This document shows positions 31,941 through 45,000 of a stretch of 64,000 nucleotides of DNA, piece by piece (the first letter of the stretch is position 1; each line of letters begins with the position of its first letter). Origin of the DNA: Incurvaria masculella (lineage: Eukaryota > Arthropoda > Insecta > Lepidoptera > Incurvariidae); assembly GCA_946894095.1 (NCBI GenBank), contig OX335643.1, forward strand, positions 6,993,036-7,057,035. The letters run 5' to 3'. Made by a program: the position numbers and the translations under genes. The notes under the pieces are model-generated. The model searched no databases and was not told the DNA's origin. It saw only the letters and a list, made by a program, of their open reading frames with translations.

Positions 31941-34509
31941 CCAATGATGTCTGTTATTCCCTTTACATATGGCATTCTGCCTTTCGTCTTTCGGCGTGTT
32001 GGTTGGGTGGTTCCTGCCGCGTGAAAAGCCTTAACATTTTTCAAACATGTCTAACGACCGCGGTAATCTCAAAAGTATCAATGACGTGTTAAACTTTGTG
32101 TTTGTGAAAATATTTACAAACATTCTTGTTGGTGAGCGTTGCGAGCTAAATCAATCGATGCATGTCGTCTTAAGAGCAATGGAAATATGATGTCACTGTA
32201 AAGTTGTATTAATCTGATTATTACTGTTCTATCTTTCTTATTATCTATCGAATATATGATAATTGGAATAATTTATCGCCGTTTTACTATATTGCACAAT
32301 TTGAATTTGTTGAAAACAGCGATGACTAATATTCCATTCTGAATACCCGCCTTCTTTGTTTTTATTACTTCTCTATTCGAGTCATCAAGTTTACCTACTC
32401 CCACTATTCTCAACAAAAAACATCCATATATGCTTAAAACAGTTTCGCAGTGGGCTTATAACCAATCCGGAGGGGGCTCTAAACCACACTTGTTTTTAGA
32501 GGCGTATGTAAAATAAGCTGACGTCAGTTTTTTAAGGACGCGAAGGCCAGCGTTTTTTTTTGTACGCAAAATTATACCGGTTCCAGCGCTCCAGTATTCA
32601 GGAGAGTGAATATATGACCATTCCGGATTTTTGCGGGTTTTCGGAATACCCTTGCGCCGGCAAGGGTATTCTGATTTCTCCAGTACCGGTGAACCCTTCA
32701 TACCGGGCTCATTCCAGACTTTTAGAATAGGAATCGGCATGATCTTTCTGGGAGAAAACGATAAAAGCGATCCAAATCTGTGTAATATGAATTGAAGCAT
32801 TTAACCATACTTAATTTTGATTGCGTGCGAGTTAGTGACGGTAATATTTCATAATTTACACATTACCATAAATGTTACCGTTCTTTAGAGAACAAACATT
32901 ATCGTGTGCGCGGTAGCTTCGTTTCTCACGCTATACACGGGCCAGTGCATCGAATGCATTATAGCGGTGCCGACTATACAGGGCCCATTACAGGCGACTA
33001 TTTATACCCTGTATAGAACTGTAAAAAATACATTTCTTCCTGTTACGGGTCCCGTCGTTTCCTCGGTTCGCGCTGTCTCGTAGGGATATTCCCAACATGA
33101 CCTACTCGTATGTCAATGTCCAACAGTGACGGGACCCTCGGCACGTGAACCCGTTCACGCTTGACCTATTTTTGTAAGGGTTCCGTTCATCAACTTAAAT
33201 GCTCCTGCATTATGAAAAAACAATATTCCGACGAATTGAAACGCTCCTCCTTTCTTTGAAGTCGGTTAAAAAAGACAATTTCTTGCTAAAGCAGAGATGC
33301 TTATTCTCAGGTCCATATGCCTGCGTCGCTATGATCTAGTATTAAATATTCATTATGCTAATCATAAATCACAAAGCGCTTAAATTAAGTTCACTTTCTC
33401 CTAAAGTTTACGATCACGTGAACTTTTTAAAAGGCTATAACACTAGAAACGTTAAACTTTATGAAATACTTAACAAAATGAAATTATATTTTATCCGCCC
33501 CGTTAACGGGTGATTTAGTGACCTGGCGACACCGGCGTTGTCAGACATTATTTTGTATTACTGTCTACGTACATAAAGGCCTTAGAACTTTTAAGTGTTT
33601 TGCTCAAATAACCCAAAGTTCAAATAAACACGTTGAGAGAAAGTTTGAGAACGATTGCTCCATATTTTTTAGTGCCTCCTGGAGATCTCTAATATTCGAC
33701 TGGCTACATATGTAGGTATGTAGCATATTAACCCCATTTCGGCCGTTGATATTTATGCCTTGGTGCATACTGCTTTAATTAATTACCTAATTGCATTTGG
33801 CGGTATTTCGGTTATTGTTGAATGAATTTATATTATTCCGTATCTTTTCCATTTATTTTTACTTCTGGTCAAACTATTCATGACAAAATCTGATGAATCC
33901 GCAGATTCGACTAACTCAGTGAAGAAGAACTCGCAAAGAAACTTTACTGGTCTATAGGTGATATTTTTTTGTCTACATTTATGCCGTAATACACTTATGA
34001 ATTAATACCGTAATGGTACTGCCAAACTTATATTTTTGGTAGAACAGTCTGCAGCAAATAACCAAGAACTACATAGAAACAACAACTCGCTATGTGATCA
34101 ATCAGAATATAATTACTTACCCAAACATAATTATTAGTACATACCTTTCTAAAATAGTGTACTTATCTTGGTAGCAGGTATTTTCTACTCGAAGGTATAT
34201 TAGAATCAGAACTGCATGTTATAAACACAAATTTAGCAAATAATTTGACAAAGTGAATCACAGTCGACTTATAATAATAATTATATAATAAAATGAAGAC
34301 CTGTCTTACTAATCGGAACCAGCAGCGTGTCATTTTAAAAGGGGTTTCTTCAGAACCATATAAGGACGTAATCAATAACATACATTTTTTTTAGTGTTGT
34401 GAAAATAAAATATTGCTAATTGATCTTTTATACATTTTTCACGTAAAAGAATTTCACAACAGATAAAATATGATATTGGACGTCAAACACTATCGGAAGT
34501 CAGCACCAA
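31941..34509. other. Long AT-rich stretch, no gene supported
   Basis: A 114-aa minus-strand frame at 32456-32800 has no motif and contains a small hairpin (gaatacccttg / caagggtattc near 32642-32671). 33120-33160 ('gggaccctcggcacgtgaac') recurs inverted at 45957-45995. 33177 has a short 'agggttccgtt' SINE scrap. Confidence 0.45.
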
Positions 34510-34760
34510 TAGTGACTTAGGAATTACACTGGACAAAGAAATTAGTCACACATCGACAAAATTTGCCAAAGAGCTTATAAAATATTAGCATTTATTTCTC
34601 GTGAGATGAGAGTATTCAGGAAACCACAGTCTTTCACTGTTTTATATTCGTCTCTTGTACGAAGCATTTTAGAATATTGCAGTTCAGCGTGTTGTCCAAT
34701 GTATCGAGTTCACATTAACCTAATAGAGCGTGCTCATAAACTGAGCATGTAGTGTTCACA
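34510..34760 (+). pseudogene. LINE RT C-terminal fragment
   Basis: Broken frames encode SDLGITLDKEISHTSTKF, FTVLYSSLVRSILEYCSSA and INLIERAHKL, the thumb-side segment of jockey/CR1-type RT proteins. Stops and frame changes show that it is dead. The flanks show no further LINE sequence. Confidence 0.7.
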
Positions 34761-35806
34761 ACGTGGTAACTGTAATCGATATTATGTATAAAAATAAAAA
34801 GATCTTAGCTAAAATCCACAAAAATCTAAGCGTGACCAAAAGTGCTTACAATTTATTTTCAATGCTTGAACACGGCACATTTTATGATTGAAAAGATCCG
34901 CAAATATTTTCATGCGGAAACGCAGTTCAATTCCGCCGTTACGGTTTTCCGTTATCGAATAAATATGTATGCATAGATAGTTACGTATAATGATTTTAGC
35001 AAAGGCTTTACCCGACAAGGTTCAGTTTTGGTAAAACTCAAAATTGCTTGAATGCAAAATCTTCTCTGTTCGATCTTTGTATGGTTAGCCAAAGTACGGT
35101 TTATGTTTCGGTTGCCTAATCTACGTAAAATGCATTTTGAGTTTGTGACAACTGCGAGTCTACTCAGGAAAGCGAGCACGAGAAGTTCTCGAGTTTAAAG
35201 ATGGCAAACTCTGTTTAGAAAAAATGCTTCCTTTTTTTTCAACATTGAGTACGGTAAGCGAGAACTTCTTGTTTTCGCTTCCCTGAGTAGACCCGCCAAA
35301 CTTGTACTCATGGAGGATGACAGCTGCTCGTAAACATTTTCAGTAGTATTGGCCGGACTAACTTTTATACGGGATTATCTCCAGACTAAATAACATTTTA
35401 CCGTTCACTCTGAATATAACTGAAAACTTCTCGTGTTCGCTTCATGAGTTAGGAAAGTTGGGTAATATGTCACAGGGTCGGTTTTTGCTTATGAATATTT
35501 TGAAAGGGCAAAAGACCTTATCTTAAACGAAGGATATTTAGGTGCACCACAGGATCAAGAAGGCTTATAGGGTAGTGGAGATTGTGAATACAGCTTTAAC
35601 TGGTAAGTACCTAGTATTTCGAAGTGAGTGATTATAATGACAGTTATTCGCGTGAACCCTTCTCAAGCGAATCTACCTAGCTTTGCAAACGTTACCAAAG
35701 TAGGTAACTTCTCTTCTTCGTTCCATGAGTAATCCTACAGGACAGAGTAGAATCGTTTGTGTCCGAACAAAACTATCGTCATGCATCTGTGAACACAATA
35801 TTATTT
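34761..35806. other. Spacer with an inverted-repeat element
   Basis: 'gtctactcaggaaagcgagc' (35157) and 'cgcttccctgagtagac' (35275) with inner 'agaagttctcg' / 'cgagaacttct' form arms of about 33 bp at 35157-35190 and 35258-35291. 35349-35415 is a reversed fragment of the 840 repeat ('cggactaacttttatacgg'). No gene. Confidence 0.55.
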
Positions 35807-35857
35807 ACGAGTATGTGTCACCTACGTGAATTACCCCATTGTTAGTCGGAGTAAACA
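35807..35857. repeat. 51-bp exact duplicate of 39608-39658
   Basis: Begins 'acgagtatgtgtcacctac' and ends 'tagtcggagtaaaca'. The second copy is 3.8 kb to the right in the same orientation, with no base difference seen. Flanks differ. Confidence 0.85.
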
Positions 35858-37319
35858 GCCGGAAATGTAGTTTCCCTAAAATTGAGATCAACGAACAAAC
35901 GCATGACTCTTCCAGTTGTGACGAATGATAGCTCACGCCATCGCGCCCGATCTTCATTGAATGTTTCCTTTATAGCCGTTAGAGCAGAGGCGGAAGCCAG
36001 CGTCATTAATTATTTATTTGGTCTTGTCAACTTTGGGTTAAAAGGCAGATCGTAACATGCTTAATTTCGAGCATGCTGACGTTAATCTATCAGCGTGGTC
36101 ATATCAGACATCACACTCTTTATAGCAGAGCTAACCAACCGGAATTTGGATTACAACGTGCTTATTAACGATAGATTACACGTGCTTTCGACTGGACTTT
36201 CGACTTCAGCATGTTCAACGCAAGTAATAAAGAAAAAGGCAACAACTAGGAATAACCTTACAGTTAGCATTATATCAGTGAATTTGATTACACGACTATT
36301 AAGTGTATTACTTCCTGAGTGTTTTATTGTTGGTTTAGAAGTATTAGGTTGCGTTAATTATCTTAGAACATTATTTAGAATTTCTTGAAAAGTGTCACTG
36401 TTTACATTTTTTAGGCATTTAAATTGGCGTGAAGAATTATCGGCTGCAAACATTGTTTGTATTGGATGTTCTCTGGGGATGGGACATTTTATTATGAAAT
36501 ACTATCCTCAGATAAAACAATAAGATGAGACATTACCGCAGTATCCAGTTTTCCAAAACGAATACGCCACCTTGGAAGTTTACGCCACTCGAAAATTTAG
36601 CCGCAGACGTATTGGAGGATTTGTGTTAGTGTAAACTGATTGGGCGAACGCATTTTGTGAGCATATTCGCGAGCGGTGGCGATGTTTGGACTGTTGAACA
36701 AGACGCGCGGCCGGCTTCCCAAAATATTACATGGACAATAGTGATTTGTATATCGCCCACATGACTCTCTACAATGAGCAGAAGAGGTCCTGTGCGAAGC
36801 ATCTGAGCTCCTTGCACTCGTATCCCGTCGTGCTCTTTATTCCATCACCCTCGTATAAAATATAACCGATCGTATATATTAGTTATCTATAGGATCGGTA
36901 AACTGTGCAATGTACGAGATACTTCCCCCAAAGTACAACTTTGGGGGAAGTATCCTTTAAAAAAATAAGTCGAATCCCCGAAAAAGTTGGGTTCACAGCC
37001 CATGCGCATTGTCATCAATGCGCATGGACGTCATGACATCTTAGATAATGAACTGGTGTACGCCATGGAAAAAGAAAGTAATACTGCTTCAGTTTTAGCT
37101 AAACTGTAGGATATCTATGTAATGTAGATGTACACTAGCTTCTTATCGGTACGTGATGCCGATTATGGGCGCCATATTTTGCCACTGACTAACCACGTTT
37201 ATGTGTATCCATCCATTTTTATGTGTCCGATAGCAGTGAAAGTATCAACCATCAGTGACAAAGTAATGAAACAGCGGGACTACTTATTATGCTATTATTA
37301 TGGAGCTGGACGTTAGCCA
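35858..37319. other. Low-copy stretch with two strong hairpins, no gene
   Basis: Hairpin 1 at 36918-36954: GATACTTCCCCCAAAG and its inverse around 'tacaa'. Hairpin 2 at 37000-37027: 12-bp arms CCATGCGCATTG around 'tcat'. A 97-aa frame at 36095-36388 has no recognised motif. Confidence 0.5.
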
Positions 37320-37735
37320 TTAGGAAATCGAAACTTGGAGAAAGTACACAGGCTTTATAGATGCTGAATTTAACTTTGCTTGATTTAACCTTTACATTTA
37401 CTTTCATATTTTTTTACTTTACTCTTCAAAGAAAAGTTTTCCAATACCATTCAGACGAACTCAGATTTAAAATTTTGTATCATTAGGAATTGGAAACTTG
37501 GAGAAAGCACACAGCTTCATAGATTTTAACATATATTTATTTTACTTTTAATCTTCAAAATAAAGTTTTCCCATACCATTCAGACGGACTCAGATAAATT
37601 TCTTGTTTTATTAGTATATAGAAACTTAGATAAAGTACACAGGCTTCATAAATATATCATTTAACTTTGCTTAATTTAACCAAGTCTTAAAATGATTCAG
37701 ACGAACCTACATTTATATTCTTGTGTCATTTTGGC
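37320..37735. repeat. Three-unit tandem repeat, about 110-160 bp per unit
   Basis: Units start near 37326, 37488 and 37620 with 'gaaacttggagaaagtacac' and contain 'aggcttcata', 'cttcaaa-aaaagttttcc' and 'ccattcagacgaactcaga'. Diverged. Confidence 0.75.
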
Positions 37736-40700
37736 TCATCCATCGGAGTAGCTCAAGAGAAATACCGCATATTGTTGTCATCAGAATTCTTCTGGTAGAA
37801 TGGCTCCTGAGTGTGGCTACTTTATGTGGTGTGCACTCTGAATTTATTGACATTAACTATTACGAATGAAGCGTAGCTTGCAGCCAAGCAATTACCGCTT
37901 TCCATAACATGGTAGTTTTGTAGATCAGAGCAATCAATCTCTAGACTGTGGTTTCATCTAGCTAGGGTATAGAAAATCGCCCTGATCGTGGGCGATTTTC
38001 GCTATCAACTTTTAATTGAAGATGTAGATTCTTGGAGATGTGGATTTAAAACTCAACCCATTCATTGATACCTAGTTTGTTTGCTAAAATCCGATTTTGT
38101 CTCTACTGACATTTTACATGGATAATATGCACATGTAAAAGGGGTCATAGCGTCTAACACATACCGTTATGGGAAAATAGCAGACACTGCAATTGCCGAA
38201 GTGACGCAAGCAGACAATAATTAGTGCGATGAGATAAAAGATGACTCACGTAAAATACCGCCATTAATTCAGTAGTATACGCTACGCACACGCGAAGCGA
38301 TTCTGCGTGGAACAAGTCGGACAATGCGACATTAGTTTAATTCACGAGCTATGACCGGAATTCTCTCATGTTTAATTTAAATAAACTTAGTTACGGGTTA
38401 AAAATTTAGTTTTCTTTGAAAAAATCGTGATGTCGAACGGTTTTTTTCTTTCAAAGCCGAATAAACCCATATAAAAAATTCAATTCAATTTTTTTACCGG
38501 GCTCAAATAGGTACACAGGTCCTTCCCAAAAATCCTCGTACTGTTCCTAATTCCTTGGGAAATCGGGTTGGTCAACAATTTCACGAATCTATACGTGACG
38601 TTAGCTCTACCGGTACATAGTTATTTCCAATAAGTGACCAATGGTGACGTGGAAGTTTGACCTTTGTAAATTGCGCATTTATGTGACTCCAAAGAATTAG
38701 TATCGATAATCAGATCAGACGGAGTACAATCCTCCACAGAGAGTTTGTTGCTAATAAATAACACGATTATTTTCAGATTAATTTAGGATTCCGAATGTTA
38801 GCAGTCTGTTAATGTCGGTAAATCTGGAAATAAAATAGTAAATTTTAATATTTTCATTATGTTGCTTATGATACGTTTGGCGGATGGTAGCTACACGGGA
38901 AAATATATCCGATTGACACTTTTTCTGTCACTGACCCGTCAACCCATATTACTTTACGGCTGCTACGATAACACCGTTACCTGTATCTTTCTTTGCTTGT
39001 CTTTTCCTTCGTGAAAAAGAGACAGGCACTCTTACTTATTCTGTGGACAGGCATCAGTAGTTGCAAGCGTAATTAATGTAATACGATGCGTTGGGACAGA
39101 AATGCAAACGAAGCGCTCTGTGCGTGTGTTACAGTGTGCGTCGATTTCATGAAAATAGGCGTCTACAACTGGCGCTTGTGGAATGTTATTCCGCCCGACT
39201 TTGAAGTGTTTGTTGAGGTAGCACATAATAAAGCGAAAGGAGCTTCGTTCCTACCGGGTGTCCCATGTTACCTAAATTTTGGTACTTTATTGTCAATTTA
39301 TGTGGTAATGACCATTTGTAATCTGTGTAAATAGATAAATTACTTAGCCGTGGTACCTATATTTGGCGGGATGCATCTTGACAAGTCCCTTTTTACACAC
39401 AAACGGCTGCGCCATATGGACAAAGTGACCATATTATCGGATGGGAATACGGTCGCGCGTCGTGTGTGACAGTGGAAATATCGCCTCCGCACGCGATTGT
39501 GTTCTAAAAATGTGTTCATCAAGTCAGTACCCACCCACACAAACATCTTCGACTATGTTTGCGTGAGGCACCTACAAACGCGATCACCCTAGACACCCTA
39601 GACCTAGACGAGTATGTGTCACCTACGTGAATTACCCCATTGTTAGTCGGAGTAAACATCCGTTCACAGAAATTGAATGTTACGTGGATTCGGTGTTGCG
39701 GGACAAACCGATAAACAGATTTTCGCATTTATATTTAGCAGGAATTACTACAATTATTACTGACAACACTGATGTCTTGCATGGCGGGCTTGGGGGGGGG
39801 GGGCTGGAATTGAGGGCTGCCAGTATGGATCTATTTGGTTAAAATTGCAGCACATTTGTTAGTTGTATAATCTAGTGTATGAATAGGTCTACCTAATAGT
39901 TGTAATATCTAAGTAGTTGGTGCCTTGGTGTACCAAGGCTGTCTATTTTACCCTATGTTAATCAATTCAAACATAACCTGTAACTATAAACTACATAGGT
40001 TAAAGTTAAGGTTAAACTTAAGAAACTACTTAGCTTTCAACCAATTAGCGCCAACAACTACATAGTTGGTCTACCGCACTAATTGAATGCTATTAATTAA
40101 GAACTTAACTTAAGACTTCGGGATAATATTTCGTCTAAACATATTATACATTTCATATTTTAGGTTAATAATCCTAATTCTACCGTACCCTAATCCTGAT
40201 TCAACCATTGCCGTACCCTGATTATATATACTATGAAACTATGGATGGCATTTACCGAGGCATTTACCTACATTCGGGAGGCACAGTTTGAGTTATGTGT
40301 GTCCAGCATAATGGGAAACAGTCTGTTAATGGATATTTCTCTCAGCAAGGCTTTTTATTGCGTTCAGGACCTACATCAAACTATGAATGCAAATTCATAA
40401 GACGACCATATTTAAATCGATTATTGACCAGGTGAACCCAGTGCGTTTATCTAGTCTGTACTTATCCGAGTACACCATAACGTGTGACGCATGACATGTC
40501 AGAGCGAAACAACATTACAAAATTCTGCAATTGTCACGCATCTATAAATGTGGACAGTATTCACATTTACAGTTGTAATATGGGCCCATATGTAGTTACC
40601 ACCTTTTTAATAAGGGGGGCAGAATAGGTTATGATGCGCTCTTATGTCATTAGACAGCAATTATAAAACAATGCAGGGACCTAAATCGATAGATCAGGCG

Positions 40701-41860
40701 TCGCCATAAAAGTTGGCTGTCAAAACTGAATGAAATTTAACTAAAGCAAATTTCGTGGAACTCCACCGTCACACTGTGACAGCCAAGCGGGTTGTGCTTT
40801 CGTATAAGATCTGTGCGTGACACGTGACACGTAAAGTGACATGTACGTTTTTGAGAACTTTTAGCGCTTTTTGGATTTGAAAGACTAATCTACTAATCTA
40901 AATATTTGCAACAATTTTGTATTTGTTTTTGTTTTTAATAGTGATAGTATTTATTATCAAAATTAATTTCTTCTTGTTTTGAGTCGAATATATGTTCACG
41001 CACCCTAAATTCCTAAACAAGCCTTTAATATTCAGTCGAACTAAAACTGTTTGCACTTTATTTTTTGTACGAAAAAACTTTACTTAAAGTTTGCCTTTGC
41101 AGAAAGATTGCAGAAAATTGAATTCAGAAATTATTTCGACTTGATGTTATGCTAAAACTGAGTTAGGTCCGTCGGATCGATTTTTTTATTTATTAAAATG
41201 ATTCTTGTTACAGAACCGTATCGTTCAACCATACTTTTTCCTAGGGTTAATATTCTATTCTAGGGTTAGCTCTAAATTTAAAATCGGGGTAAAAGCAAAC
41301 TGACGGTGGAAACACCGAAACTGTCAGTCGCCCGGATACGCTCGACGCTGCAGTGCGTGCGGCTTTCGCGAAAATAAATTGAAATGGATTCAATAAAACT
41401 GTGCTAATTATGTTAAAATCAATACTCAAATAGCTTTAAACAGATATAATCGTTACGATTAAGTGCACCGAAATCTTCAGTTGATTACCAATCGACTGAA
41501 AAAGTGCGTGGATGGGGTGGGAGGCGTGAATTTCTCCAAAAATACACGTATTGAGCTCTCTGCCGTCTTGTTTCGATAAAATCGAGTCGTTGATTTACCA
41601 ACATTGTTGTAATTTTATTGGATGCCTTCATCGCCATGAGGTAAAAGCGAAAATACATACGGGTTCGGTCAACCGTGTCGCATGTGTGAGAGCCCTATTG
41701 GCTATGAATAGTTATGTGATTGTGAAGTTGTGTGACTGTTTGCCTTGTTACCTCAAGGACGGTGGAACAGAATTCGAGGCCTGAACCGCCGAAGAACAAT
41801 ATGTAAACCCACCGAATTCATTCATGTATTATAATTCAACATTGAGTTTTGGAAATTCAG
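37736..41860. other. Low-copy AT-rich stretch upstream of the first candidate exon
   Basis: No gene is supported. Noted: hairpin GAAAATCGCC/GGCGATTTTC at 37972-38000; G-run at 39789-39801; second copy of the 51-bp duplicate at 39608-39658. 41280-41400 is GC-richer, with a TCAGT at about 41324 that could be an insect initiator. 41380-41800 reads like a low-copy leader with several short upstream frames, but a promoter cannot be assigned from sequence alone. Confidence 0.4.
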
Positions 41861-42055
41861 GACACACCTACAATTTGGAACACCAACGGAAATAATCGAA
41901 TCGGCTCTGTAGACTGTGACTTGGTGCAAAAGTTTGCACTGAACGGTCAGTGGGAAGATGTAAACTTGGCGCGGGATCCTCAAAGGCCGCACAAGAGGGC
42001 GATGCGAAGGGTGTTCGGGACGTGCCCCGACGCTTGGCTGCTGTGCGGACAGAAT
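41861..42055 (+). CDS. CdGAPr: Candidate upstream coding exon (195 nt, phase 0-0)
   Basis: Acceptor 'tttggaaattcag' before 41861 and donor AAT|gtgagc after 42055 frame exactly 65 codons: DTPTIWNTNGNNRIGSVDCD … VQKFALNGQWEDVNLARDPQ … RRVFGTCPDAWLLCGQN. The sequence is compositionally protein-like and unique in the window. It ends in phase 0, the phase at which exon 48737 begins. Membership of the RhoGAP gene is inferred from strand, phase and order only. It could belong to a separate gene. No start codon is visible here, so at least one exon must precede it. Confidence 0.6.
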
Positions 42056-45000
42056 GTGAGCGCTTAGAGCGTGTCGACTAGTCATTGTGTGTTGTACGTT
42101 TCTTTTGTTATTTTTATTTCTTTAACAACTTTATTTGTTTCTCAATAATATAACAACTTGTGTTTGCTTCAACTGATTTAATGAAATAGAGATCTGTATG
42201 GTTAGTCGGAGTTTTCACCTTAAGGTCGGCCCGTAAGCATCAGAAAATTTCGCCTCCCATACAAACGTAGTTTACTAATAATTTGAAAACCACTATTCCA
42301 ACATACTTGATATTTGGTATCTAATATTAGGCTACAAATATCTGTGTCTGCATGCCTTTGTTTTTTCGGTAAATGTATTCTGGGTCAAACCACAGAGAAA
42401 ACAAAATTCGTATGAAGATTTTCTTTTTGCTTTCATTTCATTCGGTTTGGATTTTTAAAAAAAACAAAAACATGCAGACACAGATATTTGTTACCTGATA
42501 TTATATATTAAATATCAATTCAATTGGAATAGCGGTTTCCAAATGATTAGTAAACTACGTTTGTATGGGGAGCATAGCTTACGGGCCGTTCTTAACTGGC
42601 ATTTATGAAATTTACGCAAAAACACCAAACCCCGAGTTTTACTTTCTTCAACTTGCTAAAAACAAACTCGGATTACCGAATTTTATGAAAACGCGGAGTC
42701 GGCGTAAACGTCAACGTCCTACTGTACCTACAGTCTTCCACTACTAGGTGGTAATATTTGCATTCGAGTTAGTATCATCGCTTTGGATAAAAATATGGTT
42801 GAAGCGGTAATAGAAAATTGTCCATGTTTTCCATCCAGTTCTGTGTAGCCGAGCTCATAAGGAAGGTCCCGGCACGGCACCTAATTATCTCGGAAATACA
42901 TTGTGTTAGAGTAATTAGCTATTATATATGTCTACCTATATAGTATTATTAGTTATTCATGCCCATTAACAGTAAAAAAATACCAGCCATACTGAAAAAC
43001 TATGATAATATGTTTTCCTTGTTGCTATCATTACCGGATTGTAACTTTTGACGTATGGGTCAGTATGCTATTTTATATAAAACTTCAAATATTTCAGAAT
43101 GCGTACGTTTACCGTCGCTAGTGACATAATAACAATAAAATTATTTATTTTCAGGTAAAACCTATAAACATTTTAAAATTAAAACTACAATATCACGACA
43201 TTAAACTAAGATTACAAGACAATTGTAATTTACATTTGAATTATTGTCATTTTGTCAACAGTAAATCCTGCATACAATCGTTTCATTCTTATAAAATAAT
43301 TTGTCCGAGATAACTTTAAATATTTCATTTTCCGATTTACAAATTCGAGCCATAAACCCTACTCGCCGTTTCCGCATTATGGCGTATAAGTCGTCAAGGC
43401 GATATTCAGCGAACATGCCAGATGTACTACACCTCCAGGGCAGTCCCAACATACATCGAAGTGCATTGTTGTACTGTACACGCAGCGAGTTGCAGGCTCG
43501 CTGCGTGTACTGGAACCACAGCTAGTTGGTATAGAACTCCTGGCAACATGCGCGGAACAGCGTCAGCTTGACTGCATTGTATAATATAAATTGTGATAGT
43601 ACTGGACACAATACGAGGAAAACATCCTCCTGTTAACATATTGCAGCATAAAGACCACAACTATGCAGGGTGTCGTAACGGCCAGTACATTAATTTCGCC
43701 AGCGTAATCCTCATGTTTTTGCGAGACAAAAAAGTAAAACCAAAATGTTTTTAAAGTGTCTATGAGATACATTTTTGAAAATTATGTTTTCATCTAGTGT
43801 AATTTGATGCGACATTGTAACCGTGCATAAGGAAGGTCTTGGCATAGAACCTTGATCCCACCTGGCGTGTCAGGCTAATGTCATGACAGTAGGTGTGATA
43901 TTAGCCATCCATATCGAAGTACATACAACGTTCCCACGTTCTTACGGAACATTATATAATTTTTACACGAAATTATTGAATTACTTTATATGGAAAGTCA
44001 AACTTTTTATTTAGAGGATATTATTTTATGTTATTTATATCACTAGCAGCTTGAAGCTGATGCGTGAATTTAATTTTTCCTTGAGAGCACTTGTATATTT
44101 TTTAAATGTTTAAATTGGTGTTACTAATATTACTTATCATTCACATTATATATTTATATTGATTTTATTTATTGTTTATTGATTGCTTATTATTATTATT
44201 ATTTTTGATTATTTGTTAAATAAAATATTGCTTTTAAATGTTTGTCCAGTCCGTTATTCAACTTTGTTTCAATCCATTGAGATCATTATTTCCCAAATTT
44301 AATATACTGGCCATTGCGACACCCTGTATACGTGTAACCCAGCTACCTACGCATGTTAATTGTAGGTTTTTTCCTCATGTTTTCATGCATTTTGAATGAT
44401 GACTGATGCATGATTAATGCAGATAACGTAATCACTGTGGGTATATCGGCTGAGAAAGAAAATTACTGGTGCATGCCACCAAGGAGTTTGAGGAACTTAA
44501 TTGTTTTGCCTCATAAAAATGTTGTTCTTTTTTATTGGATAGAGTGTTTAGTCACAGAGTTACTGTTTTGTTTGTGATTATGCAGCTGTCACATTCAGGG
44601 AGGGGTTCCTGAGGAACAGCTTGCAATAGTAACGAAATGCACTTATCCAACTCAGAAAGAGCAAGAAAGTGGTGCATGACCGGGGCGACGACTTGAAACC
44701 ATACCATCTCGCATCAAAGGCATGTCCTCTAGCCATAAACCGCGAGCTGTACAATGAGTAACATGCCACGATGTTATCCCATCATACTGTGTTCCCCGTG
44801 AAACACGAAATAGGGAAAACCCAAGTAAATTACACCTAACCTCTTTTTTGTCTGATTTTTCTGAGCGTCATATTGACTCAGGTCTAGACTGCTTATGCTG
44901 AACTAATCGGTTGGGTAAAAAAAGTAAATGAGTCATCTATTACTGTTACACAGCCTTACCTCTGTATAGGTATGAAGCGAGGTCACTTAAGTTCACTTGT

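Noticed and set aside
32456..32800. 114-aa minus-strand frame
   Set aside because: No recognised family and it spans a small hairpin; it reads as a chance frame.
36095..36388. 97-aa plus-strand frame
   Set aside because: No motif, no splice context, ordinary AT-rich codon use.
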